A DNA stretch of 64,000 nt from Nocardioides oleivorans. GTDB taxonomy: Bacteria > Actinomycetota > Actinomycetes > Propionibacteriales > Nocardioidaceae. A program made the translations under genes and the position numbers. The stretch lies in assembly GCF_004137255.1 (NCBI RefSeq), contig NZ_SDWT01000001.1, positions 806,001 through 870,000 on the forward strand, given 5' to 3'. The notes beneath the pieces are model-generated. The model made no database searches, was not told where the DNA came from, and saw nothing but the letters and a program-made list of their open reading frames with translations. Shown here piece by piece: positions 8,368 through 16,785 of the stretch. Within the stretch, counting starts at the first letter, position 1, and every line of letters starts with the position of its first letter.

Positions 8368-10017
8368 CTACTTCGCGCGGGCCTTGCGGCGACCGGACGC
8401 AGTGCGCTCGCTGGGGCGGGTGACCGGCTCGCCGGCCTCCAGCATCGCGAGGCGGCGCGAGGAGCCGAAGTCGGCCAGCGCGTCGACGAGGACCTCCACG
8501 TCGGGCGACGGTGCGAGCACGTCGACCCGCAGGCCGTGCTCCTCCGCCGTCTTGGCCGTGGCGGGGCCGATGACCGCGATGATCGTCGACGGGTGCGGCT
8601 TGCCGGCGATGCCGACGAGGTTGCGCACGGTCGAGGACGAGGTGAAGACGACGGCGTCGAACTTGCCGGTCTTGATCGCGTCGCGCACCGGCGCCGGCGG
8701 CGGGGTGGCCCGCACGGTGCGGTAGGCGGTGACGTCGTCACACTCCCAACCGAGGTCGATCAGGCCGGCGACGAGGTTCTCCGTGGCGATGTCGGCGCGC
8801 GGCAGGAAGACCCGGTTGATCGGGTCGAGCACGTCGTCGAAGGGCGGCCAGTCCTCGAGGAGGCCGGCGGCGGACTGCTCGCCGGACGGCACCAGGTCGG
8901 CACGCAGGCCCCAGTCGGCGATCGCCTGGGCGGTCTTGTCGCCGACCGCGGCGATCTTGAGGCCGGAGAAGGCACGCGCGTCGAGGCCGTACTCCTCGAA
9001 CTTCTCGCGCACCGCCTTGACCGCGTTGACCGAGGTGAAGGCGATCCACTCGTAGCGGCCCTCGACGAGGCCGCGGACGGCCTTGTCCATCTGGAGCGGG
9101 TTGCGCGGCGGCTCGACGGAGATCGTCGGCACCTCCTCGGGCACGGCGCCGTACTCGCGCAGGCGACGCGACAGCGAGCCGGCCTGCTCCTTGGTGCGGG
9201 GCACCAGTGCGCGCCAGCCGAAGAGCGGCTTGGTCTCGAACCACGACAGGGTCTGGCGCAGGTCGACCACGTCGCCGACGACGATGATCGCCGGCGGTGC
9301 GATGCGCGCGGACCGGATGTCGCCGGCGACGTTCGCGAGGGTCGAGATGAGGGTCTGCTGCTCGGTCGTGGTGCCGACGCGGGTCACCGCGACGGGCGTC
9401 TCGGCGGAGCGGCCGGCCTCGACGAGGGCGGCGGCGGTCTCGCCGATGCTGCCGACGCCGGAGAGCAGGACGAGCGTGCGGTCGTCGGCGTACGCGCTCC
9501 AGTCGACCTTGTCGCCGCAGGTGACGACGGCCATCTCCTTGTGGCGCTTGGTGGTCAGCGGGATGCCGGCGTAGGCCGGGACCGCGCTCACCGAGGAGAC
9601 ACCGGGCACGACGTCGAAGCCGACGCCGGCCTTGGCGCAGGCCTGCGCCTCCTCGGGGCCGGAGGCGTAGAGGAACGGGTCGCCGGTCATCAGGCGGACC
9701 ACGCGCTGCTTCTTGCCGTGGCGTACGACGACCTTGCCGCGCGCCGCGTGGGTCAGCGGCTGGCCGTCCTCGCCGAAGCCGCCGTCGACGATCTCCGGGC
9801 CACCCTCGAAGCCGCCCTCGGGGCCCTCGACGAGCCCGAGGAGCTGCCGGACGAGGTCGACGTGCTCGGGCGCCTCGGTCACGATCACGTCGGCGGTCTT
9901 GATGAGCTCCACGGCTCGCACCGTCAGCAGGCCCGGGTCACCGGGACCGGCGCCGACGAACGACACCCAGCCCGGGTTGGCGGGGGTGGTCTCCTGCGGG
10001 GTCTGTACTCGCGTCAT
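8368..10017 (-). CDS. hemD: Fused uroporphyrinogen-III C-methyltransferase / uroporphyrinogen-III synthase
   Basis: Bifunctional 549-residue protein. Residues about 15-250 are an SAM-dependent uroporphyrinogen-III methyltransferase (CobA/SUMT), recognised by VGAGPGDPGLLTVRA and RLMTGDPFLYA, leading to precorrin-2 for sirohaem and cobalamin. Residues about 258-530 are a HemD domain (RALVPRTKEQAGSLSRRLREYG, VVFTSSSTVRNLVG) that cyclises hydroxymethylbilane. One protein thus makes uroporphyrinogen III and can divert it from haem. The fusion is common in actinobacteria. The ATG at 10015-10017 overlaps the hemC stop. The C-terminus is a basic tail (GRRKARAK). Confidence 0.95.
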   Translation of the reverse strand: MTRVQTPQETTPANPGWVSFVGAGPGDPGLLTVRAVELIKTADVIVTEAPEHVDLVRQLLGLVEGPEGGFEGGPEIVDGGFGEDGQPLTHAARGKVVVRHGKKQRVVRLMTGDPFLYASGPEEAQACAKAGVGFDVVPGVSSVSAVPAYAGIPLTTKRHKEMAVVTCGDKVDWSAYADDRTLVLLSGVGSIGETAAALVEAGRSAETPVAVTRVGTTTEQQTLISTLANVAGDIRSARIAPPAIIVVGDVVDLRQTLSWFETKPLFGWRALVPRTKEQAGSLSRRLREYGAVPEEVPTISVEPPRNPLQMDKAVRGLVEGRYEWIAFTSVNAVKAVREKFEEYGLDARAFSGLKIAAVGDKTAQAIADWGLRADLVPSGEQSAAGLLEDWPPFDDVLDPINRVFLPRADIATENLVAGLIDLGWECDDVTAYRTVRATPPPAPVRDAIKTGKFDAVVFTSSSTVRNLVGIAGKPHPSTIIAVIGPATAKTAEEHGLRVDVLAPSPDVEVLVDALADFGSSRRLAMLEAGEPVTRPSERTASGRRKARAK

Positions 10018-10997
10018 GCGTGCTGGTTCCTCACTGGTGGTCCCTGTTCACTTGGTGCCGTCATCAGGTCTGCTGCTCCCTCGGCGAGCATCTCGCTCGC
10101 GAGGCGTTGTCCGAGTCCGGCGGCGTCGTCGACGGGGCCGCTGGCGCTCATCCGCACCGACAGTCCTCCGTCCTCCGAGAGGGCGATCGCACGCAGCCAG
10201 AGCTCCTCCCCGTCGTCGCCCTCGACGACGTCGGCGAGCGCACCCAGCGGGGCCGAGCAACCGGCCTCGAGGGTGGACAGCACCGCGCGCTCGGCGGTGA
10301 CCGCGGCGCGGGTCGAGGGGTCGTCGAGCTGCGCCAGCGCGGTGACGAGCTCGTCGTCGCTGCGGCACTCGATCGCGAGGGCACCCTGGCCGGGCGCGGG
10401 AAGCATCTGGAGCGGGTCGAGCACCTCGGTGACCTCGTCGAGGCGGCCCAGTCGCGCGAGCCCGGCACGAGCGAGCACCACGGCGTCGTACTGCCCCTCG
10501 CGGACCTTGCGGATCCGGGTGTCGACGTTGCCGCGGATGCCCTCGAGCTCCAGGCCGAGGCCGAGCGCCGCGAGCTGGCTGACGCGACGCGGCGACCCGG
10601 TGCCGAGGCGGCTGCCGACCGGCAGCTCGCCGAGGGTGAGGCCGTCGCGGGCCACGACGACGTCGCGCGGGTCCTCGCGGGGCGGGACCGCGGCGAGCGC
10701 GATGCCGTCGGCGGGTGCGGTCGGGAGGTCCTTGAGGGAGTGGACGGCGACGTCGACGCGACCCGCGAGCAGGGCGTCGCGGAGCGCGCTGACGAAGACG
10801 CCGGTGCCGCCCATGGTGGCGAGCGGGGCGCTGCTGACGTCGCCCTCGGTCGCGACCTCGACGAGCTCGACCTCGCGGCCGAGGCGCTCGCGGATCAGGT
10901 CGGCGACGTGGCCGGACTGGGTGGTGGCGAGGGCGGAGGCACGGGTGCCGAGGCGGATCGGGGCCTGGGCAGGTGTCTGAGCAGGTGTCTGGGTCAC
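10014..10997 (-). CDS. hemC: Hydroxymethylbilane synthase (porphobilinogen deaminase)
   Basis: Polymerises four porphobilinogen units to hydroxymethylbilane. The product is about 327 residues. It begins the family signature at IRLGTRASALA, and the dipyrromethane cofactor is attached to C247 (TLEAGCSAPLGA). Other conserved elements are DVAVHSLKDLP and GSPRR. GTG at 10995-10997 overlaps the hemA stop (GTGA); an 11-residue Gln/Pro/Ala leader precedes the domain. The much longer in-frame extension upstream is a shadow of hemA. It is translationally coupled on both sides in the rex-hemA-hemC-cobA/hemD-hemB operon. Confidence 0.96.
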   Translation of the reverse strand: MTQTPAQTPAQAPIRLGTRASALATTQSGHVADLIRERLGREVELVEVATEGDVSSAPLATMGGTGVFVSALRDALLAGRVDVAVHSLKDLPTAPADGIALAAVPPREDPRDVVVARDGLTLGELPVGSRLGTGSPRRVSQLAALGLGLELEGIRGNVDTRIRKVREGQYDAVVLARAGLARLGRLDEVTEVLDPLQMLPAPGQGALAIECRSDDELVTALAQLDDPSTRAAVTAERAVLSTLEAGCSAPLGALADVVEGDDGEELWLRAIALSEDGGLSVRMSASGPVDDAAGLGQRLASEMLAEGAADLMTAPSEQGPPVRNQHA

Positions 10998-12280
10998 GAC
11001 TTGCCCTCCGCCCGGGTCACGCGGTCCACGGCCTGCGGGTCGAGGCGGAACAGCTCGGCGAGCGCTGCGGTGTAGGAGACGGCCGGCTCGGCGTCGGCGA
11101 GCTCCTTGACCCGGACGGTCGGCTCGTGGAGCAGCTTGTCGGCCACGCGGCGCACGGTGTGCAGCACCTCGGCGCGGGTGGCCTCGTCCAGGTCGGGCAT
11201 GCGGGCGGCGAGCCGCTCCATCTCGGCGTCGACCACGGCGGTGGCCATCGAGCGCAGCGCGACGACGGTCGGGGTGACGCTCGCCTGGCGTCGTACGGCC
11301 AGGAAGGCGGCGATCTCCTGGCCGACGATGGTGCGTACGTCGTCGACGCCGGCGGTCGCCTCGAGGCCGCGTAGCGCATCGGCGAGGCCGGTGAGGTTGA
11401 TCAGCTCGACGCCGGGCAGCTCGGCGAGCTTGGGGTCGACGTCGTGCGGCAGGGCGAGGTCGATGACCGTCACCGGACGGTCGCTGCCGCCGCGGGCGGT
11501 GACCACGTCGGCCAGCCGGACCAGGGGCTCGGGCGCGCCCGTGCACGACACGACGATGTCGGCGGTGGCGAGCTCGTCGACGAGGCGCTCCAGCGGCAGC
11601 GACGTGGCACCGTACTCGTGGGCGAGGCGCTCGGCGCGGGCCGCGGTGCGGTTGAGGACGGAGATGCTGGCGGCGCCACCGCGCGAGAGGTGGGCGACGG
11701 CGAGCGAGGCCATCGCCCCGGCACCGATGACGACGGCGCGCGCACCGGCGACGGGCGTGGCGCTGCGCTCGAGCGCGGTGCTCACCAGCGAGGGAGCGGC
11801 GCGGTCGATGTCGGTCTCGGCGTGGGCGCGCTTGCCGACGCGGAGCGCCTGCTGGAACAGGGTGTTGAGGGCCGGGCCGACGGTGCCGTGCTCCTGGCCG
11901 ATCCGCAGCGCGTCGCGGGTCTGGCCGAGGATCTGGCCCTCGCCGACGACCATCGAGTCGAGGCCGGCGGCCACCTGGAAGAGGTGCGAGACCGCGCCCT
12001 CGTCGTAGTGCACGTAGAGGTGGCGCAGCATCGCCTCGGTCGGCTGCTCGGCGCGCGCGACGAGGAGGCCGGAGACGTCCTCGACGCTGCCGTGGAAGCG
12101 GTCGACCTCGGCGTAGACCTCGAGGCGGTTGCAGGTCACGATCGCGGTCGCCTCGGTCACGTGCTCGCCGGCGACGACGTCACCGACCAGCTTGATCGCG
12201 CCGTCGGGGTCGAGTGCGAGCTTCTCGAGGAGCCCGACGGGTGCGGACTTGTGGGAGATCCCCACGACCAGGACGCTCAT
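10994..12280 (-). CDS. hemA: Glutamyl-tRNA reductase
   Basis: NADPH-dependent reduction of glutamyl-tRNA(Glu) to glutamate-1-semialdehyde, the first committed and usually rate-controlling step of C5 tetrapyrrole synthesis. The product is 428 residues. Catalytic C50 sits in the signature VTCNRLEVYAE, followed by SHLFQVAAGLDSMVVGE and a Rossmann segment (VIGAGAMA). ATG at 12278-12280 overlaps the rex stop (ATGA), so translation is coupled to the redox regulator. Placing it directly behind rex fits NADH/NAD-dependent control of haem supply, as in the Streptomyces rex-hemACD operon (recalled). Confidence 0.97.
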   Translation of the reverse strand: MSVLVVGISHKSAPVGLLEKLALDPDGAIKLVGDVVAGEHVTEATAIVTCNRLEVYAEVDRFHGSVEDVSGLLVARAEQPTEAMLRHLYVHYDEGAVSHLFQVAAGLDSMVVGEGQILGQTRDALRIGQEHGTVGPALNTLFQQALRVGKRAHAETDIDRAAPSLVSTALERSATPVAGARAVVIGAGAMASLAVAHLSRGGAASISVLNRTAARAERLAHEYGATSLPLERLVDELATADIVVSCTGAPEPLVRLADVVTARGGSDRPVTVIDLALPHDVDPKLAELPGVELINLTGLADALRGLEATAGVDDVRTIVGQEIAAFLAVRRQASVTPTVVALRSMATAVVDAEMERLAARMPDLDEATRAEVLHTVRRVADKLLHEPTVRVKELADAEPAVSYTAALAELFRLDPQAVDRVTRAEGKS

Positions 12281-12951
12281 GACAGGACCTCCGTCTCGAT
12301 GGCCCCCGCCTTGCGCTGCTCGTGGTACGCCAGGATCTGCAGCTCGATCGACAGGTCGACCTTGCGTACGTCGACCCCCTCGGGCGCCGACAGGACGGTC
12401 GGCGCGAAGTTGAGGATGCTGGTGATGCCGGAGGCGACCATCCGGTCGGCGACCGACTGGGCGGCGACAGCCGGGGTGGCGATCACGCCGATGGAGACGT
12501 CGTGCTCGGCGACGATCGTCTCGAGGTCCTCGAAGCTGCGGACCTCGAGGCCGGCGACGACGTCGGTGTGGCGATCGGGGTCGGCGTCGAGCAGCGCGAC
12601 CACCCGGAAGCCGCGGCTGCGGAACCCGGAGTAGTTCGCGAGCGCGTGCCCGAGGTTGCCGATGCCGACGATGACCACGGGCCAGTCCTGGGTCACGCCG
12701 ATCTCGCGGGCGATCTGGTAGCGGAGGTACTCCACGTCGTAGCCGACACCGCGGGTGCCGTAGCTGCCGAGGTAGGACAGGTCCTTGCGCAGCTTGGCGC
12801 TGTTGACCCCCGCCGACGCGGCGAGCTCCTCGCTGGAGCAGGTGGTCGTGCCGCCCTCGGCGAGGCCGGTCAGGGCACGCAGGTACACGGGAAGCCTGGC
12901 GACAGTTGCTTCGGGAATGTCCCGTGCAGAGTCGGGGGTCCGTGCGGTCAC
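12277..12951 (-). CDS. rex: Redox-sensing transcriptional repressor Rex
   Basis: NAD(H)-responsive repressor that leaves DNA when NADH/NAD rises. The product is about 224 residues with an N-terminal winged helix (ATVARLPVYLRAL, then SAGVNSAKLRKDLSYLG) and a Rossmann domain (VVIVGIGNLGHALANY). GTG at 12949-12951 was chosen because the conserved domain starts just after it and a GGAAAG lies at suitable distance upstream; the longer frame runs into the promoter. It heads the haem operon, and a Rex-type operator overlaps its own promoter, indicating autoregulation. Confidence 0.96.
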   Translation of the reverse strand: MTARTPDSARDIPEATVARLPVYLRALTGLAEGGTTTCSSEELAASAGVNSAKLRKDLSYLGSYGTRGVGYDVEYLRYQIAREIGVTQDWPVVIVGIGNLGHALANYSGFRSRGFRVVALLDADPDRHTDVVAGLEVRSFEDLETIVAEHDVSIGVIATPAVAAQSVADRMVASGITSILNFAPTVLSAPEGVDVRKVDLSIELQILAYHEQRKAGAIETEVLS

Positions 12952-12994
12952 AGCTGCTTCTTTCCAGTCCCGCGAACCTCGCGTGGACTCCGTC

Positions 12995-13023
12995 ACTGTA
13001 GGAGTTTGTGAACGGGAGAACAA
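12995..13023 (-). promoter_or_regulatory. rex-hem operon promoter with Rex operator
   Basis: Reading the minus strand, TTGTTC (13018-13023) and TACAGT (12995-13000) are separated by exactly 17 bp, predicting an RNA start near 12988 and a leader of about 37 nt. The plus strand of 13006-13023 carries a complete Rex half-site, TTGTGAAC, with the outer four bases of the opposite half (ACAA) in place. The known ROP consensus is TGTGAAC then GTTCACA. The site covers the -35 and spacer, so bound Rex would block RNA polymerase. Confidence 0.65.
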
Positions 13024-13152
13024 AACGAGCGGACGTCGGGCTAGCACATGTGAGATGACCCACCTGTGGCGGGGTGCTCCCGACTTGCACACGGGGCCTC
13101 CGAGGGCGTAGAGGACGTCGCCCCGGCGGCCCTCTCCCGCCCCTCGCTGACC

Positions 13153-13333
13153 GCTGGTCGAGCAGGGCGCCCCGCGGTCGGTGGTCGAGCACGGGCGACC
13201 GCGGTCGCTGGTTGAGCAGGGCGCCCCGATCGCCGCTGGTTGAGCAAGGCGCCCCGCGCCCGTGTCGAAACCAAGGCTCCCCACCCTCCACCGTTGGTCG
13301 AGGAGGGCGCCCCGCGCCCGTCACGAGACCAGA
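13153..13333. repeat. Cluster of degenerate GC-rich repeats
   Basis: Five units of the form GNTGGTYGAGCAGGGCGCCCC start near 13153, 13181, 13207, 13235 and 13293. The last two continue into CGCGCCCGT and end with CGAAACCA or CGAGACCA. The core GGCGCC is self-complementary. Such GTTGAG...CGAAACC elements recur in Nocardioides-type genomes (recalled). They fill most of the 450-bp gap between rex and the 13E12 gene; no coding sequence is seen in the gap. Confidence 0.7.
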
Positions 13334-13389
13334 CCCTCTCTTGACCGAACCTCGCATCTCCGACCGTCGTCACTGTCAGACCTTCCACC

Positions 13390-13395
13390 TATAAT
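13390..13395 (+). promoter_or_regulatory. Perfect -10 box placing a leaderless start
   Basis: TATAAT at 13390-13395 ends seven bases before the ATG at 13403, so transcription should begin at or next to the start codon. A weak -35 (TCGTCA, 13367-13372) lies 17 bp upstream. There is no Shine-Dalgarno. Confidence 0.6.
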
Positions 13396-13402
13396 CGAAC
13401 AC

Positions 13403-14797
13403 ATGAGCGAAGCACTTTCGATGGCACGGGAGGCGGGGGTTGATGACCTCCCCGCCACGGCCCTGCTCGCGCTCGCTCGATCCCGCAAAGCAGCCGAGGA
13501 CCAGGCTGCCGCGGACCTCCTGGAGGTCGCCGCCCGGTGGGCCGACCTCCACCCACCCGAGTCGATCCACCTCGCCGCGGCGTTCACGATTCCGGGCTCT
13601 GAGCACGAGGAGCCCATCGCGGGCGACGGCTGCCCCCTCGTGGCGGAGTTCTGCGTCGCCGAGCTCGGAGCCGTGCTCGGGATCTCGTCTGTTGCGGCCA
13701 AGAAGCTCATCGGTCACGCCCTCGAGCTCCGCCACCGCCTCCCCCGCCTCTGGGCGCAGGTGCAGTCCAGTGTCGTTCCGGCCTGGCGTGCCCGCCTCGT
13801 GGCCGAGACCACCATCCACGCGGTGCCCTCACTGACACGTGAAGCGGCTGGATGGGTCGACGACCAAGTCGCCGCCGTCGCAGGACGCGTCGGGACCGCA
13901 CAGCTCGACCGCCTCGTCGCGGAGACCATCAAACGGTTCGACCTCGCCCAGCCGGATCCGGCCGCTGATCCGGAGGACGGCTACCTGCACGTCGACCCCC
14001 GACACGTGACCGTCCACGACCAGGACGTCCACTACGCCGGCACCCTCCACATCGAAGCCGAGCTCGACCTCGCCGACGGCCTCGACCTGGACCACGCCCT
14101 GGCCCACGACGCCGCCGCCCAGAAGGCCCTCGGGTCCACCGAGACCCTCGACGTCCGACGCGCCAAGGCCCTCGGCAACCTCGCCCGCACCCAGACCGCC
14201 CTCGACCTGATCCACACCCAAGGCGCCACCTCGCAGGAAAATGCCGACGGGCTGCCCGCCGCACGGGAGCTCGTGCTCCACGCCCACCTCGACGGCACCC
14301 TCACGAATGCGGGGACGGTGTTCGGTCCGACCGGACGGACGGAGAACCGGCACAAGCTCCTCCTCCTCGACCAGATCCGGTCCTGGTGCCGCGACTCCCG
14401 GACCAAGGTCACCATCAAGCCCGTCATCGACCTCAACGCGAACCTCACCGCACCCGGCTACGACATCCCCGACCGCATCCGCGAACAAGTCATCCTCCGC
14501 GACCGCACCTGCGTGTTCCCCCACTGCACCCGACCAGCCCGCGGCTGCGACATCGACCACGTCACCGCCTACGACCATCACGCCGAAGCAGACGGCAGAC
14601 CACAGCCCGGGCCCACACGGTCCGACAACCTCGCACCCCTGTGCCGCTCCCACCACCGGCTCAAGACCCACACCAGCTGGCGCTACGCCACGGTCGCGCC
14701 CGGTGTCTTCGAGTGGACCAGCCCCCACGGCCACCACTTCCGCCGCGACAGGTCGGGCACCGGACCGATTCAGCCAGCTGAGCCCGAGCGACCATGA
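13403..14797 (+). CDS. 13E12 repeat family protein: DUF222 plus HNH endonuclease
   Basis: 464-residue protein with an N-terminal DUF222 (13E12) domain and a C-terminal HNH nuclease motif: RDRTCVFPHCTRPARGCDIDH, then NLAPLCRSHHRLKTH. The CxxC, DIDH and HH residues form the metal-binding nuclease core. Members occur in multiple copies in mycobacteria and nocardioforms; their role is unknown and a link to mobile or repeat DNA is suspected. ATG at 13403 sits seven bases after a perfect TATAAT, excluding the longer upstream frame. The C-terminal part is rich in Pro and His. The gene directly follows a cluster of GC-rich repeats, and both may belong to the same repeat-associated locus. Confidence 0.88.
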   Translation: MSEALSMAREAGVDDLPATALLALARSRKAAEDQAAADLLEVAARWADLHPPESIHLAAAFTIPGSEHEEPIAGDGCPLVAEFCVAELGAVLGISSVAAKKLIGHALELRHRLPRLWAQVQSSVVPAWRARLVAETTIHAVPSLTREAAGWVDDQVAAVAGRVGTAQLDRLVAETIKRFDLAQPDPAADPEDGYLHVDPRHVTVHDQDVHYAGTLHIEAELDLADGLDLDHALAHDAAAQKALGSTETLDVRRAKALGNLARTQTALDLIHTQGATSQENADGLPAARELVLHAHLDGTLTNAGTVFGPTGRTENRHKLLLLDQIRSWCRDSRTKVTIKPVIDLNANLTAPGYDIPDRIREQVILRDRTCVFPHCTRPARGCDIDHVTAYDHHAEADGRPQPGPTRSDNLAPLCRSHHRLKTHTSWRYATVAPGVFEWTSPHGHHFRRDRSGTGPIQPAEPERP

Positions 14798-15144
14798 CCC
14801 CGCCCCACACCCCGCCAGACACCACGACGGCGGGGTCACCGGCATGCCTGCCGAGCCATCGGCGGTCGCGATGGGCGCTGCCTTCCAGCTCCGCTGCCAA
14901 AGTGACGACGACGTAGAGGCTGATCAGCGAAGCACGGTGAGAATCCTGGCGCTGCGGCCGGCGAGGACGCGCGTTGCAAGGTTGGACGCCCGAAGAGGCC
15001 GTGATCGGCGCCGCGGTCAAACCCTCGTGGTACTGGCGTCGACCGCGGGCCTGGACGACCCCTACCCCGACCCCGACCCCGACCGGCAAACTCGGCTACC
15101 TCTGTCGCCAGCGCCAGCCTCGGAAGTGCTGCGACGATCGACCC
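14798..15144. other. 347-bp gap without a convincing gene
   Basis: No frame here has recognisable protein features or a good ribosome-binding site. The only structure seen is a short run of CCCGAC-type units at about 15061-15083, a GC-rich simple repeat. The longer frames that cross it continue the 13E12 gene in another frame or extend the small protein upstream without support. Confidence 0.5.
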
Positions 15145-15378
15145 GTGAAGAAGGTCCTGGTCGGCGCCGCGGTCACCCTCGTCGTGCTCCTCGCGGCCTA
15201 CGCCGTCGTGGTGCAGCAGTACGACGCGTGGGCGTCGGCCGACCTCGACCGCAACATCGAGGAGTTCAACTCGACCAGCACCCTCGAGTCGTGCATGGAC
15301 GAGATCGACGGCGTGTGGCTGCCGTGGCTGGTGGCCGAGGCCAGGGACCTGTGCTCTAAGGCCGTCAGCGGCGACTGA
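15145..15378 (+). CDS. Small single-pass membrane protein, unknown function
   Basis: I do not recognise this gene. From GTG at 15145 it encodes 77 residues: a Lys-Lys start, one hydrophobic helix (VLVGAAVTLVVLLAAYAVVV), then an acidic extracytoplasmic segment with two cysteines (LESCMDEID and RDLCSKAV) that could form a disulfide. The frame is open upstream, but that part is an unlikely Pro-Thr run through a simple repeat. The start is uncertain, and no clear Shine-Dalgarno is seen. It ends seven bases before the convergent NUDIX gene. Confidence 0.5.
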   Translation: MKKVLVGAAVTLVVLLAAYAVVVQQYDAWASADLDRNIEEFNSTSTLESCMDEIDGVWLPWLVAEARDLCSKAVSGD

Positions 15379-15384
15379 GCGACG

Positions 15385-15774
15385 TCAGCGACCTTCACGC
15401 ATCGCCTCGGCCACCGCGGCACGTACGCGCCCATGCGCGAGCGGGGGCAGGTCCTCCAGCCCGAACCAGGCGAGGTCGTCGTGCTCCTCGGGAGCGACGT
15501 TGTGCGGCTCACCCACCCAATCGGGCACGAGCCAGGCGCTGAGGCTCGCGGTCCCGAGATCGACCCCGCACAGAGCCGAGACCGTCGACGCATCGATCGA
15601 CACCCCGAGCTCCTCGTCGAGCTCGCGGACGAGCGCATCCAGCTCGGACTCCCCCGCCTCCACGACGCCACCCGGGAGGTCCCAGGTGTCGGGGAACGCG
15701 TGCTTGTCGGGCCGCCGGTGCACCAGCAGGACCCGACCGTCCCTCACCAGCGCCCCGACGACGACCTCCACCAT
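15385..15774 (-). CDS. NUDIX hydrolase
   Basis: 129-residue NUDIX-fold hydrolase acting on a nucleoside diphosphate linked to another moiety. The complete NUDIX box is present: G-x5-E-x7-REL-x-EE-x-G, seen as GGVVEAGESELDALVRELDEE followed by LGV, with its metal-binding glutamates. The N-terminus (VEVVVGALVRDGRVLLVHR) is the typical first strand pair. A PDKHAFPDTWDLPGG stretch resembles MutT/8-oxo-dGTP-type enzymes, but the substrate cannot be decided. It is on its own between a convergent small gene and the LLM oxidoreductase gene, which lies 30 bp upstream and reads the same way. Confidence 0.88.
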   Translation of the reverse strand: MVEVVVGALVRDGRVLLVHRRPDKHAFPDTWDLPGGVVEAGESELDALVRELDEELGVSIDASTVSALCGVDLGTASLSAWLVPDWVGEPHNVAPEEHDDLAWFGLEDLPPLAHGRVRAAVAEAMREGR

Positions 15775-15804
15775 GTCCTGAGTAGAGCAGGGCCGTCCGA
15801 CAGC

Positions 15805-16767
15805 TCAGAGCAGCGAGCGCAGCATCCGGTCCGAGGCGAGCAGGGCGTCGAGGTCGTACGTCGACGTGCTCGCGAGCAGCTCGTCCGCCCCGGTCCGGTC
15901 GGCGAGCTCCTCGAGCTGGCGCCGTACGGAGGAGGGGCTGCCGGCCACGGCACGCGAGAGCGACTCCTCGACCCGGCGGCGCACCTGGTCGGGCCACGAC
16001 GCCGCGCGGATCGCCTTGATCGGCTCCAGCGGCGGGAACTCCCCGGTCTGCCGCGAGACGGCCATCGCCCACGCCTCCGGGAGCGCGAGCTCGCGCGCGG
16101 TCGCGTCGTCGTCGGCGACGAGCACGTCGAGCGACACCGTCACCCGGGGCGAGCTCTCGAGGTGCGGGACGAACGCCCGGCGGTAGCCCTCGAGCGCAGG
16201 CGCCAGGTCGGGCGACGACAGGATCGGGCCGCCGACCACGACGGGCAGGCCGCGCCGGGCGGCGACCTCGAGCCCGCGACCGGTGGCGAGCACGTGCATC
16301 GGGACGGTACGACCGGTCGCGGGGTGAGCGGTCACGTCCGAGGTCCCGTCGAGGTAGGCGCGCAGCTCCACCAGGTCGTCCTCGAACGTGTCGCCGTCCT
16401 CGTGGTCGCGCCGCAGCGCGCGACGGACCGGCGGGGTGAAGCCCAGCGAGCGGCCCAGGCCGAGGTCGACGCGGCCGGGGTGGAGCGCCTCGAGCACGAG
16501 GAACTGCTCGGCCACGACGAGCGGCTGGTGGAGCGGCAGCATCACGCCACCCGACCCCAGGCGGATCCGTGACGTGCGCGCACCGATGGCGGCGAGCAGC
16601 ACGGCCGGGACACCCGACGCGATCCCGGGCACCGCATGGTGCTCGGCGACCCAGAAGCGGTCGTAGCCGACCTGCTCGGCGTGCACCGCCCGCGCGATCG
16701 TCGCCTCCAGGGCTGCGGGGTCGGTGGAGTCGACGCGCGTCCGCGACCGGTCCAGCAGGGAGAGCAT
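15805..16767 (-). CDS. LLM-class flavin-dependent oxidoreductase
   Basis: Bacterial-luciferase-like (TIM barrel) monooxygenase using FMNH2 or F420. About 320 residues. Family features: YDRFWVAEHHAVPGIASGVP near the N-terminus, IRLGSGGVMLPLHQPLVVAEQF and GRVDLGLGRSLG, matching the MsnO8-type LLM branch. The substrate is unknown. ATG at 16765-16767 is preferred over the adjacent GTG (16768-16770) because an AGGGAGG lies about four bases upstream. It is 18 bp downstream of the glutaredoxin-like gene, and the pair may be co-transcribed with the acyl-CoA synthetase. Confidence 0.87.
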   Translation of the reverse strand: MLSLLDRSRTRVDSTDPAALEATIARAVHAEQVGYDRFWVAEHHAVPGIASGVPAVLLAAIGARTSRIRLGSGGVMLPLHQPLVVAEQFLVLEALHPGRVDLGLGRSLGFTPPVRRALRRDHEDGDTFEDDLVELRAYLDGTSDVTAHPATGRTVPMHVLATGRGLEVAARRGLPVVVGGPILSSPDLAPALEGYRRAFVPHLESSPRVTVSLDVLVADDDATARELALPEAWAMAVSRQTGEFPPLEPIKAIRAASWPDQVRRRVEESLSRAVAGSPSSVRRQLEELADRTGADELLASTSTYDLDALLASDRMLRSLL

Positions 16768-16785
16768 CACGCCTCCCTCAACGCA

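Noticed and set aside
8536-10980. Long plus-strand open frame of 814 codons
   Set aside because: Antisense to cobA/hemD and hemC, both of which have full-length conserved motifs; composition is shadow-like.
13153-13333. CRISPR array
   Set aside because: Units are of unequal length, degenerate and almost contiguous, with no constant-length spacers and no cas genes.
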